Source of the DNA: Planctomycetia bacterium
GTDB lineage: Bacteria > Planctomycetota > Phycisphaerae > Phycisphaerales > SM1A02
Direction of reading: 5' to 3'
Assembly (NCBI GenBank): GCA_005776885.1
Contig: SXOD01000009.1
Coordinates: 1 to 64,000 of the forward strand
Length of the DNA: 64,000 bases
Shown: in pieces, positions 36,140 to 45,578 of the stretch
Layout: every line of letters starts with the position of its first letter
Numbering within the stretch: the stretch's first letter is position 1
The notes under the pieces: model-generated
What the model saw: only the letters and a program-made list of their open reading frames with translations
Told to the model about the DNA's origin: nothing
Databases searched by the model: none
Made by a program: the position numbers and the translations under genes

Positions 36140-36183
36140 AACGGTGGGCTTTGTGACTTAACCAGCACATTCCGACCGTTTCA
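36137..36183. repeat. 47-bp intergenic palindrome, family 1 copy 2; supplies both convergent stop codons
   Basis: TGAAACGGT-29 nt-ACCGTTTCA with perfectly complementary 9-bp arms. Confidence 0.88.
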
Positions 36184-37878
36184 AGCACCTAGGGACGCGG
36201 GCCCCGGCCGCTCATCCAGCCCCAGCGCGCGCAGCGTCGCCCGCCGCGACGCTGCCTCCTCCTGCGCATATGCCGCCGCGGCGTCAATGATCGGCCGCCC
36301 AAGGATCGCCTCCAACTGCGCCTGCGAGTACACAGGCTTCACCGCCGCCGTGCAGGTCGTCCCGTACTGGCTCAGGTTGGACGCAAAGATCCCCGCCGCG
36401 CTGATGGGGAGGAAGTCTTCGTAGCGGATGCCTTCGTACGACACGAAGCCGCAGTCCGCCAGCGCGAGCATGTCCCGCGTCACAAATGGCCTCCCCGCTG
36501 CCGCGTGCGCAAGCCCTCCAGCCGTCGGTGCAAATCGCGCGTGCGCCATCCCGCGGTCCAGCAGCTCGCGCAGGGTGGTTGGCACGGGTGCAAACGGTGC
36601 GGAGTACACGCGTTCGTAGGCCTCGTAGTCACGCCGAGCCAAGAACGGATCGCCAGCCACCGCCTCCTCGGCATCCGCGACGCACGCGTCGTAGATGGCT
36701 CGACCTGCAGGAGTGCAGGCGTACCAACGCTCTTCGATCTCGCCAAAGCGAGCCGCATGCACGGAGGGCGACTCGCTTCCGTCGTCACCGATGAACACGA
36801 CCGGCTCCACAAGCGCTCGATACGCATCCTGGCGAAGGAAGATGGGTCGATCCGCGGGCGGGCCTTCCGTGGAATCCTTGAATCCGCTGTGCTGGAGCTT
36901 CATCAGCTGGAATGGTTCGGCGCGGAACTCGGCGAGGAGGCGTTCGACCAACTCGACAAGGTCGTGTGTCCCGACTTGACCTCGCTCAAAGCGCGCGAGC
37001 TCAGCATCGCCGAGATGCCGAAAGTGCAACCGCATCCAGTCTCGATCACAGGTCTTGGCGAGCCGCTCCAGTGCTCGGCCCGCGTAGTGCCGGAACGCGC
37101 CGCCCTCCCACGCACCCAGGCAGTATTTCATCGCTGCGGTATAGAGGTCGATCGCCAGCGTGTTGGGAGTGAGGTGGTTCAGGTGGTGCGACTCAAAGCA
37201 CGCGATGTCCGCGGCAATCTTGAACCCGGCGCCACACAGGGACTCGTAGAGGTCCTTCCCGCGTGCACGACCAGTCCACTTGAAGATCCGTGTCGTGGCC
37301 TCTTCGATCAGCGCTTCCGCGTCCGTCCACCGAAGTCCGCCATCACGCTCAGACTGCTCAACGAGTGCGCGCGCGCGCGCGGAGAAGACCTCTCGACGGG
37401 CGAGCAGCGCCTCGATACGCTCGCGAGTGGCCTCGTCGAATGAGTCCGTCATGAGGAGCGAGGTGAAGACCCGATGTTCCGGCGCGTGCATGGATCGAAA
37501 CGCCGTCGCGATCACCGGCTGGCTCTTCGCCCCGACCGAGGTCATGTCATAGAAGTTGTGGGGTTCCATCCCGAAGCACCTGAAGAACCGCCCGACCCAT
37601 CGGTACTCGTCGGCGCGGCCGATCCGGATCGCCCCGTGCCGCTCGCCGCCCGCACGGTCCAGCTGCTCCTCGCTGATCGAGAAGCCGCGGTGCAATCGAC
37701 CCACCAACACGCACACCACCGCATTGCAGGCCCGGTTCACCAGGAGCGATCGGTCGTAGAGCGGCACTTCACGCCCAAACATCGCCGACAGCGCTGCAAA
37801 GAGCTTGTGCTGCATCGCGAGGGGTGGGGCGAGGGGGACCCCGTGCGATGTCATGGCCGTTGTGGTGTGGTCGGGCAT
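36181..37878 (-). CDS. DUF1338-like (YdcJ/HglS, 2-oxoadipate dioxygenase/decarboxylase-type) protein
   Basis: FESHHLNHLTPNTLAID, FKDSTEGPPADRPIFLRQDAYRAL, RFGEIEERWYACTPAGRAIYD, RYEDFLPISAAGIFASNL. Confidence 0.72.
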   Translation of the reverse strand: MPDHTTTAMTSHGVPLAPPLAMQHKLFAALSAMFGREVPLYDRSLLVNRACNAVVCVLVGRLHRGFSISEEQLDRAGGERHGAIRIGRADEYRWVGRFFRCFGMEPHNFYDMTSVGAKSQPVIATAFRSMHAPEHRVFTSLLMTDSFDEATRERIEALLARREVFSARARALVEQSERDGGLRWTDAEALIEEATTRIFKWTGRARGKDLYESLCGAGFKIAADIACFESHHLNHLTPNTLAIDLYTAAMKYCLGAWEGGAFRHYAGRALERLAKTCDRDWMRLHFRHLGDAELARFERGQVGTHDLVELVERLLAEFRAEPFQLMKLQHSGFKDSTEGPPADRPIFLRQDAYRALVEPVVFIGDDGSESPSVHAARFGEIEERWYACTPAGRAIYDACVADAEEAVAGDPFLARRDYEAYERVYSAPFAPVPTTLRELLDRGMAHARFAPTAGGLAHAAAGRPFVTRDMLALADCGFVSYEGIRYEDFLPISAAGIFASNLSQYGTTCTAAVKPVYSQAQLEAILGRPIIDAAAAYAQEEAASRRATLRALGLDERPGPASLGA

Positions 37879-38033
37879 ATCGGTTCGAGCTGAGGCTGCT
37901 GTCGATGGACCCGATGCGAGCATAGATCGGGGCCGCGCGGGGCGGAAAACTACCCGACACGCGTCCGGCCCAAGCAGGCCTGGACTAACCTGCATGGCAT
38001 CGCGGGCGACGTCCCCCCCCGCCCTTTCCGACC

Positions 38034-38717
38034 ATGCCATCACCAGCCCACCGGTCCCACTACCTCAAGACGATTCGTGCGACCAGCGAGTATCGCTGGT
38101 TTCGACTGGCCGTGAAGACCTTGTTCATTCTGCAGTGCACCGTCGGATGCCTCTTCACCCTCGGCGGCATCGCGGTCGCCATCATGGTGATGATCGAGGC
38201 CCCGTACGCCGCACCCATGGGGATCGATCTGGGGATCTCGATGCAAGACGCGGCGGCCGCCGGTCTCCTCACCTTGCTCTATGCCCTCTTTGCTGGAGCG
38301 TTCATCATCGCGGTTGCGTTCATCATCTGGACGCCGCTTCAGATGGCGGCGGACTTTCTTGACATGCGGATCGACGCCGCGACGGCGGGCTTCGCACTGC
38401 CGGGACATGTTGCCGTCCCCACTGCGGCTCCCGCGGTGGCAGCGGTTCCCGCAATGACTCCCGTCGGAGAACCACCGCGCGACTCGGCCCCGCCCCCAAC
38501 TCCGCCCGCAGCCACGCCACTTGCCCCGGCACTTCGTCCCTCTGCGCCCCCGGCACCCGTTCGGCGGCAACCGACCCGCGAAGAGCAGGCCACACTCCTG
38601 TTGGCACGCGCGCGCGCGGCCTTCGGCCGGGGCGAGCACGCGGATGCCACTCGACTTCTCGCCGTCCTCCGTGAGCGATTCCCGGACACCAAGGCTGCAG
38701 CCTCGACACTTGAGTAG
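38034..38717 (+). CDS. Small membrane protein with Ala/Pro-rich linker and TPR-like tail
   Basis: Two TM segments (LFTLGGIAVAIMVMIEA; LLYALFAGAFIIAVAFIIW); C-terminal LLLARARAAFGRGEHADATRLLAVLRERFPDTKAA. Confidence 0.6.
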   Translation: MPSPAHRSHYLKTIRATSEYRWFRLAVKTLFILQCTVGCLFTLGGIAVAIMVMIEAPYAAPMGIDLGISMQDAAAAGLLTLLYALFAGAFIIAVAFIIWTPLQMAADFLDMRIDAATAGFALPGHVAVPTAAPAVAAVPAMTPVGEPPRDSAPPPTPPAATPLAPALRPSAPPAPVRRQPTREEQATLLLARARAAFGRGEHADATRLLAVLRERFPDTKAAASTLE

Positions 38718-38814
38718 CGTCGGCGCCCACCAGCCTCGTCGCCATCTCACCCGCCACCTCGCTGCGTTACGACTGAAGGCGACGATCGCAGCGCGAAATC
38801 CCCTCCGATTCCGC

Positions 38815-38842
38815 TTGACAATTCCGCGTCCGGCGTTACCAT
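38815..38842 (+). promoter_or_regulatory. Candidate sigma-70 type promoter
   Basis: TTGACA (38815-38820), 16-bp spacer, TACCAT (38837-38842). Confidence 0.45.
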
Positions 38843-39244
38843 TCCGCACTTCAATGTCGTCTCGCACTCCACACATGCCCACGAAACTCGGCGTTTGCTG
38901 CCTTGGCAGCGCGCTTGAGCGTGCGGTCATGTGCCCGCCAATGGGCAAGCGCATGCACCAGATGGTCATGCGATGCCCGGTCGTGGGCGCGCGCGAGCGG
39001 ATTGAGATCGTCGGCTAACTCCGACACCCAACCACAAGCGAAGCACCTGCGACCGGGCGAAGCACCTAGGGCCAGCCCAAGCCACCCGGCGTTGTCGATT
39101 CGGCGCAGCTCGATCGACCGATCGCCCGAAGCACCGCTCGCACCTCCCTTCTCCATAACCAATCCCCGCTCCAAGGCGCCCCATGCGCCTCACGCTATTG
39201 CCTGCCCGACCCTGTCCGACCTTGCCCAGACCCGAAAGCACGCC

Positions 39245-40468
39245 ATGACCATCGCACGACATCTCGCCACCGCCTGCGTCCGCGCCGGCGGAGATCCCGA
39301 ACCCGGCACCAACGCACTCGTCCCCTCCGTCTGCAGCGCGACCACCTTCGCGCAGGACTTGCCGGGTCGATCCCCCACCTACTGCTACGGACGCACCGGA
39401 AACCCGACACGCGCGCGCCTGGAGTCGGCGCTCGCCGAACTGGAGGGTGCCCGCTTCGGCTTTGCATTCGCCAGCGGACTGGCCGCCGTGGACGCACTCC
39501 TCCACACGCTGGACTCCGACTCGCACATCGTGGCCAGCCAGGACCTCTACGGCGGTTGCCACCGGCAATTCACCAAGCTGTGGAGTCGATACGGGTTGCG
39601 AGTCACCTTCGTGGACGCCACTGACCCTGCGCTGGTCGCTGCGGCGATCGAACCCACCACCAAGCTTCTCTGGCTGGAGACCCCGTCCAACCCGCTCCTG
39701 CGGATCACTCCGATCTCACGCCTGTGCTCCATTGCGCGCGAGCGGGGCGTGCACAGCGTGGTCGACAACACCTTTGCCACGCCAATCCTGCAACGGCCGA
39801 TCGAGCTGGGCGCGGACATCGTCCTCCACAGCACGACCAAGTATGTCAGCGGCCACTGCGATGTCCTCGGTGGCGCTCTCATCACGGATGACCCAGCGCT
39901 GGCGGAGTCGTTCAAGTATGTCCAGAACGCGGTCGGTGCCGTGCCAAGCCCCGCCGACGCGGCCTTGCTGCTCCGGGGACTGCGCACGCTTCACCTTCGG
40001 GTGGAGCGGCATTGTCAGTCCGCGGGGTTCATCGCGGACGCACTGAGCCACGACCCTCGACTTCCGCGAGTTGTCTACCCCGGCCTGCGGTCGCATCCCG
40101 GCCACCGTGTGGCCGCATCACAGATGAGCGCGTTTGGCGGCTTGCTGACGATTCAGCTGGACGGTGGCCGTGACGCGGTCGATCGGTTTGCCAAACGGGT
40201 GAGGCTCTGGACTCTCGCGGAGAGCCTCGGCGGATTCAAGAGCCTCTGGTGTCACCCCGCGACGATGACGCACGCTGCCGTGGAAGCGGAGGAACGCGAG
40301 CGGATCGGGATCACCGAGGGGACGATTCGACTCTCGGTCGGGCTGGAGGATGCTCGCGATTTGACCGCTGACCTGCTCACAGCCATCGAAGCTGCATCCA
40401 GCAGCTGCGGGACAACTGGCGACCACTGCCGTGCGAATGGCGCTGTCGCGTGCGAGGTGACGGCGTGA
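39245..40468 (+). CDS. PLP-dependent transsulfuration enzyme (cystathionine gamma-synthase/O-acetylhomoserine type)
   Basis: YCYGRTGNPTRARLESALAELEGARFGFAFASGLAA...DLYGGCHRQF...VVDNTFATPILQRPIELGADIVLHSTTKYVSGHCDVLGG. Confidence 0.9.
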   Translation: MTIARHLATACVRAGGDPEPGTNALVPSVCSATTFAQDLPGRSPTYCYGRTGNPTRARLESALAELEGARFGFAFASGLAAVDALLHTLDSDSHIVASQDLYGGCHRQFTKLWSRYGLRVTFVDATDPALVAAAIEPTTKLLWLETPSNPLLRITPISRLCSIARERGVHSVVDNTFATPILQRPIELGADIVLHSTTKYVSGHCDVLGGALITDDPALAESFKYVQNAVGAVPSPADAALLLRGLRTLHLRVERHCQSAGFIADALSHDPRLPRVVYPGLRSHPGHRVAASQMSAFGGLLTIQLDGGRDAVDRFAKRVRLWTLAESLGGFKSLWCHPATMTHAAVEAEERERIGITEGTIRLSVGLEDARDLTADLLTAIEAASSSCGTTGDHCRANGAVACEVTA

Positions 40469-41865
40469 TCCACTCCACCCTGCTCTTGCCGCCAACCACG
40501 GATCGATCCGCCGCGCGCGACCTCCAGGCTCCACCCCGTCCCGTGCGCGTCGCACTCCTCGGTTGCGGGCTCATCGGGAGCGCACTCGCGGACGCACTGG
40601 GCGACGACCCCTCGCTCGAGCCGTCGATCGCCCTGGTCCGCGACCGCTCACGAAAGCGCGCTTCGCGCGTGCACCAGTGGACAGATTCGCTCGAAGAGGT
40701 GTTGGCCAGCAGCCCCGATGTCGCGGTGGAGTGCCTGGGCGGGATCGAACCGGCAGCGACATTCTGCGAGCGGCTCCTTCGGGCCGGCGTCCCTGTCGTG
40801 AGCGCCAACAAACAAATGGTCGCGGCGTCGCTGCCCCGCCTGGCCGAGGCGGCTCGTTTGTCAGGCGCGCAACTCCGGTTTGACGCGGCAGTCTGCGCCG
40901 GCGTCCCCGTCCTCGACGCGGTCGCGCGCCTGCGAACCGCAGGCATCCAGTCGATCCGCGCCGTCTTGAACGGGACGACGCAGTGGATCATTGACGAGGT
41001 CACTCGATCCGGCGCGCCGCTGGACGATTGCCTCGCGCAGGCGATCGCGTTGGGTTACGCCGAGCCAGACCCGTCCGCCGATCTCTCCGGCCGAGACAGC
41101 GCCGACAAGCTGAGCCTGCTCTGCGCGGCCGCAGGCCTTGGCTCGATCGCTGCTGACGAGATTCCGACTCGCGGCCTCACTCACGGGGGGGAGCGCCTGG
41201 AGACGGAGGACATCCGCGACCTCCAGCGGTGGGGCGCACTTCGGCTGGTGGCCCGGCTGGATGTGGTAACGGACTCGGCACCTCAGACCGGGGCTGGCTG
41301 CGGGGCTGGCTGCGGGGCTGGGGGCGGGGCTGGGGGCGCACCCGATCGCGCGTCCGTACGACTGAGCGTCGAACCAACGCTCGTTCCGAGGCGTTCGCCG
41401 ATCGGGTCGGTCTCGCAGACAGAGAACATCGTCGAGGTCCAGACCACTCGCGCGGGGGTCATGACGGTGCGTGGACCCGGCGCCGGTGCACAACCGACGA
41501 TCGCTGCACTGCTGGCCGACATCGATGGCGTGATCCGGGGCGGGCCGGGCTGGACGACGCAGCGATCGACGGCGCTTCGTCCCCAGTCCGCATCCAGCGA
41601 ACGGCATAGGGCGCTTCGAGTGTCGAGCCTCGCAACCAACCAAAGCCTGCTCCACTCACCCGCCACCCGAGTGCACGAGCAACTCTCGACGATGGCGGGC
41701 TCGCAGGGGCTGACCGTAGGGGCCATCGACGTCGACGGCGGCAGGCTGCTCGCCTCCCTCCGGGGGTCGCCAGAGGGGTTGGCAACGATTGAGGCCGAGC
41801 TTCGAGCCAGCGGCCTGCGGACTCGCAGCGTGGCCATCGACCCCTCCGTAAGGCTGTTTGCCTAG
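40465..41865 (+). CDS. hom: Homoserine dehydrogenase
   Basis: VALLGCGLIGSALADAL, SANKQMVA, LNGTTQWIIDEV...ALGYAEPDPSADLSGRDSADKL; GTG start overlaps the upstream stop. Confidence 0.9.
   Translation: MIHSTLLLPPTTDRSAARDLQAPPRPVRVALLGCGLIGSALADALGDDPSLEPSIALVRDRSRKRASRVHQWTDSLEEVLASSPDVAVECLGGIEPAATFCERLLRAGVPVVSANKQMVAASLPRLAEAARLSGAQLRFDAAVCAGVPVLDAVARLRTAGIQSIRAVLNGTTQWIIDEVTRSGAPLDDCLAQAIALGYAEPDPSADLSGRDSADKLSLLCAAAGLGSIAADEIPTRGLTHGGERLETEDIRDLQRWGALRLVARLDVVTDSAPQTGAGCGAGCGAGGGAGGAPDRASVRLSVEPTLVPRRSPIGSVSQTENIVEVQTTRAGVMTVRGPGAGAQPTIAALLADIDGVIRGGPGWTTQRSTALRPQSASSERHRALRVSSLATNQSLLHSPATRVHEQLSTMAGSQGLTVGAIDVDGGRLLASLRGSPEGLATIEAELRASGLRTRSVAIDPSVRLFA
41290..41336 (+). repeat. 12-bp in-frame tandem repeat inside hom
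   Basis: GGGGCTGGCTGC-GGGGCTGGCTGC-GGGGCTGGGGGC-GGGGCTGGGGGC encoding GAGCGAGCGAGGGAGG. Confidence 0.85.
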
Positions 41866-41958
41866 CCAACGGCGCCGCCGCGGAAGAATCGCCATTTTTG
41901 CGGCCGATTTGCCGAGGAATTGTTGCCATGTCCTCTTGGCGGGACTACCGTTTGTCTC

Positions 41959-43026
41959 ATGAGACACTCCCAACACTTCTTCGCCGCGACGCTCGCTGTC
42001 ACCACGCTCGGCCTCTCCGGGGCCACGGCTCAGAGTGGGTCGGATGCGTGCGCCACTCCCGAGCCCGTTTCGGGGCTTGGGGCTTTCCCATTCAGCACGG
42101 TTGGCGCGACCACCGATGGAACGGCCGCCGCCCTCTGCAACTTCTTCAGCAACTCCCAGGTCTACAACGATGTCTGGTTCTGCTGGACGGCGACGGAATC
42201 CGGACTCCTGAACTTCACGACCTGTGGCGCGAGCTTTGACACCAAGTTGGCCGTGTACCTCGGCTGCAATCCCTGCCCCGACGAGTCGACCATGATCGCC
42301 TGCAACGACGACGCAACATGCACGACCGGTGCGACCCTTCGTTCGATCGTCACCTTTGGCGTTGTCGCTGGCGAGTCCTACATCGTTCGCATCGGCGCCT
42401 ACGCCGCCACCGGAACCGGCACGGGCAATCTCACGGTGGAGTCTGGCGCACTTGGCGAGCTGACCAATCCAGCCAACAACCACCGGTACGTGCTGTACCC
42501 AGCGACGACCTGGTCTGGTGCCGAAGCAACGGCGCAGGCGATCGGTGGGAACCTCGTGGCCATCAACGACGCAGAGGAGAGCGCGTGGATCCAGTCTGAG
42601 TTCGGCACCTTCGGCGGCACCAACCGACGCATATGGATCGGCGCCAACGATGTCGCCGTGGAAGGCCAGTGGGAATGGACCACCGGCGAGCCATTCACTT
42701 TCTCGGCGTGGAACGCGGGAGAGCCCAACAATGCGAGCGGCATCGAGCACTACGCGGAATTCTTTGGCGATGTCGCGCTGTGGAATGACATGCCCGATTC
42801 GGGCGGCACCGCAGTCCATGTGGCGCTTGCGGAGATTGGCGATGGAGGCGGAGGCGGCAACACCTGCCCCGCCGACATTGACAACGACGGCTGGGTCGCC
42901 GGCTCCGACATGGCCGCCGTGCTCGGGTCCTGGGGCGGAAGCGGCGCTGCGGACATCGACGGCGACGGCGTCGTGGGCGGAGCCGACATCGCGGCCATCC
43001 TCGGTTCCTGGGGCGAGTGCCCCTGA
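41959..43026 (+). CDS. Secreted C-type lectin-domain protein with dockerin-like C-terminus
   Basis: MRHSQHFFAATLAVTTLGLSGATAQ; ATTWSGAEATAQAIGGNLVAINDAEESAWI...WIGANDVAVEGQWEWTTGEPFTFSAWNAGEPNN; DIDNDGWVAGSDMAAVLGSWG...DIDGDGVVGGADIAAILGSWGECP. Confidence 0.85.
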   Translation: MRHSQHFFAATLAVTTLGLSGATAQSGSDACATPEPVSGLGAFPFSTVGATTDGTAAALCNFFSNSQVYNDVWFCWTATESGLLNFTTCGASFDTKLAVYLGCNPCPDESTMIACNDDATCTTGATLRSIVTFGVVAGESYIVRIGAYAATGTGTGNLTVESGALGELTNPANNHRYVLYPATTWSGAEATAQAIGGNLVAINDAEESAWIQSEFGTFGGTNRRIWIGANDVAVEGQWEWTTGEPFTFSAWNAGEPNNASGIEHYAEFFGDVALWNDMPDSGGTAVHVALAEIGDGGGGGNTCPADIDNDGWVAGSDMAAVLGSWGGSGAADIDGDGVVGGADIAAILGSWGECP

Positions 43027-43068
43027 GGACTCGATCGAGCGCCGCGGACCGGCTGGCCTTTCGACCGG

Positions 43069-44298
43069 CTACTTCACGCTCATGGACTTGATGAGCGGGT
43101 AGCTCGCGTCATAGTCCGAGCACTTGTTTCGTGTGATCGCGTCGCGCATGGTCTTGACGGCCTCTAGGTTTGAGGTCAGTTGCTTGACGAGCGCGTTGTT
43201 CTTGTCCTTCACTTTCGGGATGATCCACTTCGTGATGCGATCGAGCGCCGCCAACTTCTCCTTCATCGACGCTTGAAGCCGTGAAACCGCCAGCTTGGTC
43301 TCGGGATCTCTGGTCATGTCGGCCTTTGCCGTCCACACCTTCTCCAGCGAGGAGTGCGTCGAGTCCCAGCGTCCTTTTCGGCCACCGTAGTACTTGTTGA
43401 AGTCTTCCAGTTCCAACTTCAGCGCGGCCAGCTCTGTCCGGTACTCATCCACCTTCGGAGGGACGAGGCGAACAAGGTCACCCTGAAGCCCCCACGGCCC
43501 CGATGTGGTTCCAGCAGTGGCCCCAGCGGCAGCTCCAGCAGGAGCGCCGCCGGCCGCCGAGCCGCCCGTGGCCGGAGTGGGCGCCGCAGTCCCTGCCGCA
43601 CCCGATCCCGCTGCTCCGACCGCGCCGCTCGCTGCGCGCGGGCCGGAGACTCCCTTCGAGACTGCGTCGATCGCATCCCGCTCCCGTTTGTAGGAGCCAG
43701 CGCCGAGCCCCGTCTTTTGAAGACCGACTTGGTCGATCGAAACAGCCTTCGCTTGCTCCGCGATGGTCAACTCTCCCATCGGCGTCGATCGAAAACCATC
43801 TTTCGCCGTCCAGGTCATCACGGAGTTCCCGCCGACCACGCGGCGAGCGAGCGACTCGTCAGCGCCCCCGAGCTTGGACACCATGGAAGCCAAGGCATCA
43901 GCCTGTGCAGCACTCTTGCACCACGATGCTTCGGCACCGAGGAGTGAGGCCCCCTCAACGAGGGCCATCCCTTGGCACGCAAGCGCCACGACGGCGCTGC
44001 CGCCCTTCGCCTGATGCACGACGGCAATGATGTCCCGGCCTCCATCCTTCGCATCTTGCATGGCGTACAGCACCTCCTGGCATTGGGCGGGCGTCAGGGT
44101 GTCGGTGTCGATGACCAAGGCAATCGATCCCTTCCCCTCGGCGGACCGAATCGACTCTCCGTCGTCTCCGACGGCAGTGCTGAGCAACACGTAGTCCGGC
44201 GCGGCCTTCACGGCCCACGCGGCGGACGATCGGTGAGGGAATGATGCAGCGACCGCCATACAGGCGAGGAGGACTGGCGCACGGAAATATCGATTCAT
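43069..44298 (-). CDS. Secreted protein with ClpP/SppA-like (crotonase-fold) appearance, function unknown
   Basis: MNRYFRAPVLLACMAVAASFPHRSSA; IALVIDTDTLTPAQCQEVLYAMQDAKDGGRDIIAVVHQAKGGSAVVALACQGMALVEGASLLGAE. Confidence 0.55.
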   Translation of the reverse strand: MNRYFRAPVLLACMAVAASFPHRSSAAWAVKAAPDYVLLSTAVGDDGESIRSAEGKGSIALVIDTDTLTPAQCQEVLYAMQDAKDGGRDIIAVVHQAKGGSAVVALACQGMALVEGASLLGAEASWCKSAAQADALASMVSKLGGADESLARRVVGGNSVMTWTAKDGFRSTPMGELTIAEQAKAVSIDQVGLQKTGLGAGSYKRERDAIDAVSKGVSGPRAASGAVGAAGSGAAGTAAPTPATGGSAAGGAPAGAAAGATAGTTSGPWGLQGDLVRLVPPKVDEYRTELAALKLELEDFNKYYGGRKGRWDSTHSSLEKVWTAKADMTRDPETKLAVSRLQASMKEKLAALDRITKWIIPKVKDKNNALVKQLTSNLEAVKTMRDAITRNKCSDYDASYPLIKSMSVK

Positions 44299-44368
44299 CG
44301 CGAAATCCCTTTCAGTTGGCTGCGAACAGCTTCTGAGAGAGGATACACCCCGCCGCCGAAATGCCTCC

Positions 44369-45508
44369 CTATCGGGCCACGGATCCCGACGCGGTGGCCG
44401 CAGTGCCCCCAAACGGCGTGAACACCTGCTTCATCGGGAGCGGCTTCAGCACGGCAGCGGTGGCCATGGGGTCGAACATCCCAAACTCCATGTAGCCGAT
44501 GCCCTGATTCTCGCGGGTGCGGAAGTAGTAGCGCATGGCGACGGGATCTCGGACCACGGTCCATTCGGTGATGTCGAACGCCACGCCGTTGGGCGTGGGA
44601 CTTCCGCAGCTCCCATTCGGAAGATCGAAGTTGTTGAGCAAGTGAAACGCCTGCATCACGGCGTCCTCGCGCGACTCTGACACGGGTGCGCTCGCCGAAA
44701 AGATCGCCGCTCGCACAAATCGAGAGGCAGGAGTGAAGTCGCCAGGCAGCCCATGCAGGCTGGCCCCCTGCCCCCACGGTTCAAGCCTCACGGAGTCAAG
44801 CGTGAGGGGCGCGCCCTGCACGGTCGCCAAGTTGGAATAGGCGTGCAGGTTCTTCATGTGCCAGTCAAACTCAGGCGTGTTCGTGAGTACTCCAAGCGGA
44901 TTGTCGTGGACGACGAGGGTGCCGTTCGTTGGCTCGATCACGATCGATGTGCCGTCCTTGTCATAGAAGACGAAATGCACCGGTTGCACACCGGAGATCT
45001 CGCCCAAGGTGATCGGGGTGGGGGCGATGGCCACCGCCCCGGTCTGGACGGCGCTGCGAAGTTCCGACACCGATCCCATCGTCGTGAGCGCCCAGGTCAC
45101 GAACTCGTGCGGCGCGACAGACCTCGTCGCCGACTCGGCGGTCACGGCCGCGTACGACGCACATCCGGGGAAGTAGAAGAGCCCGCCGCCAAGGCCTGCA
45201 TCGTTGAGCCCATCGACGAGGAATGGGTAGGGTCCGGGGGACATGCCCATCGCGGCGTACCGCGCGGTCCATTGAAGCCCTTTCCCGTTCTCGGGAAGCG
45301 TTCCGGTGTACGCGGCACCCTTCGGCACGAGAATGGCCTGCGAGTCCAGAGGCGCGCCAAACTCCAGCGTTCTGCCGTGAACCGCGGTCCCATCCTTCAG
45401 GTGCACCCTCAGTCCGGTGCAGGCCTCCGCCTCCTGCCCGAGCAAGGCCGTCGTCACAAGGGCGGAAAGGACTCCGAAGGACACGATGGCGAAGACAGCG
45501 GTGCGCAT
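44369..45508 (-). CDS. Linear amide C-N hydrolase (choloylglycine hydrolase/penicillin acylase family, Ntn)
   Basis: EACTGLRVHLKDGTAVHGRTLEFG, PHEFVTWALTTMGSVSELRSAVQ, NTPEFDWHMKNLHAYSNL. Confidence 0.88.
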   Translation of the reverse strand: MRTAVFAIVSFGVLSALVTTALLGQEAEACTGLRVHLKDGTAVHGRTLEFGAPLDSQAILVPKGAAYTGTLPENGKGLQWTARYAAMGMSPGPYPFLVDGLNDAGLGGGLFYFPGCASYAAVTAESATRSVAPHEFVTWALTTMGSVSELRSAVQTGAVAIAPTPITLGEISGVQPVHFVFYDKDGTSIVIEPTNGTLVVHDNPLGVLTNTPEFDWHMKNLHAYSNLATVQGAPLTLDSVRLEPWGQGASLHGLPGDFTPASRFVRAAIFSASAPVSESREDAVMQAFHLLNNFDLPNGSCGSPTPNGVAFDITEWTVVRDPVAMRYYFRTRENQGIGYMEFGMFDPMATAAVLKPLPMKQVFTPFGGTAATASGSVAR

Positions 45509-45578
45509 GGTCGGGAAGAGTAGCGAGTGGGTGAACCGGACCGCACCGAAATGAACTGAACTGTCCTACGATCTCCCC

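Noticed and set aside
38851-39174. 107-codon - strand ORF with a CFACG motif
   Set aside because: Competes with a promoter-like signal and small ORF on the + strand; no family recognised, so not annotated as a gene
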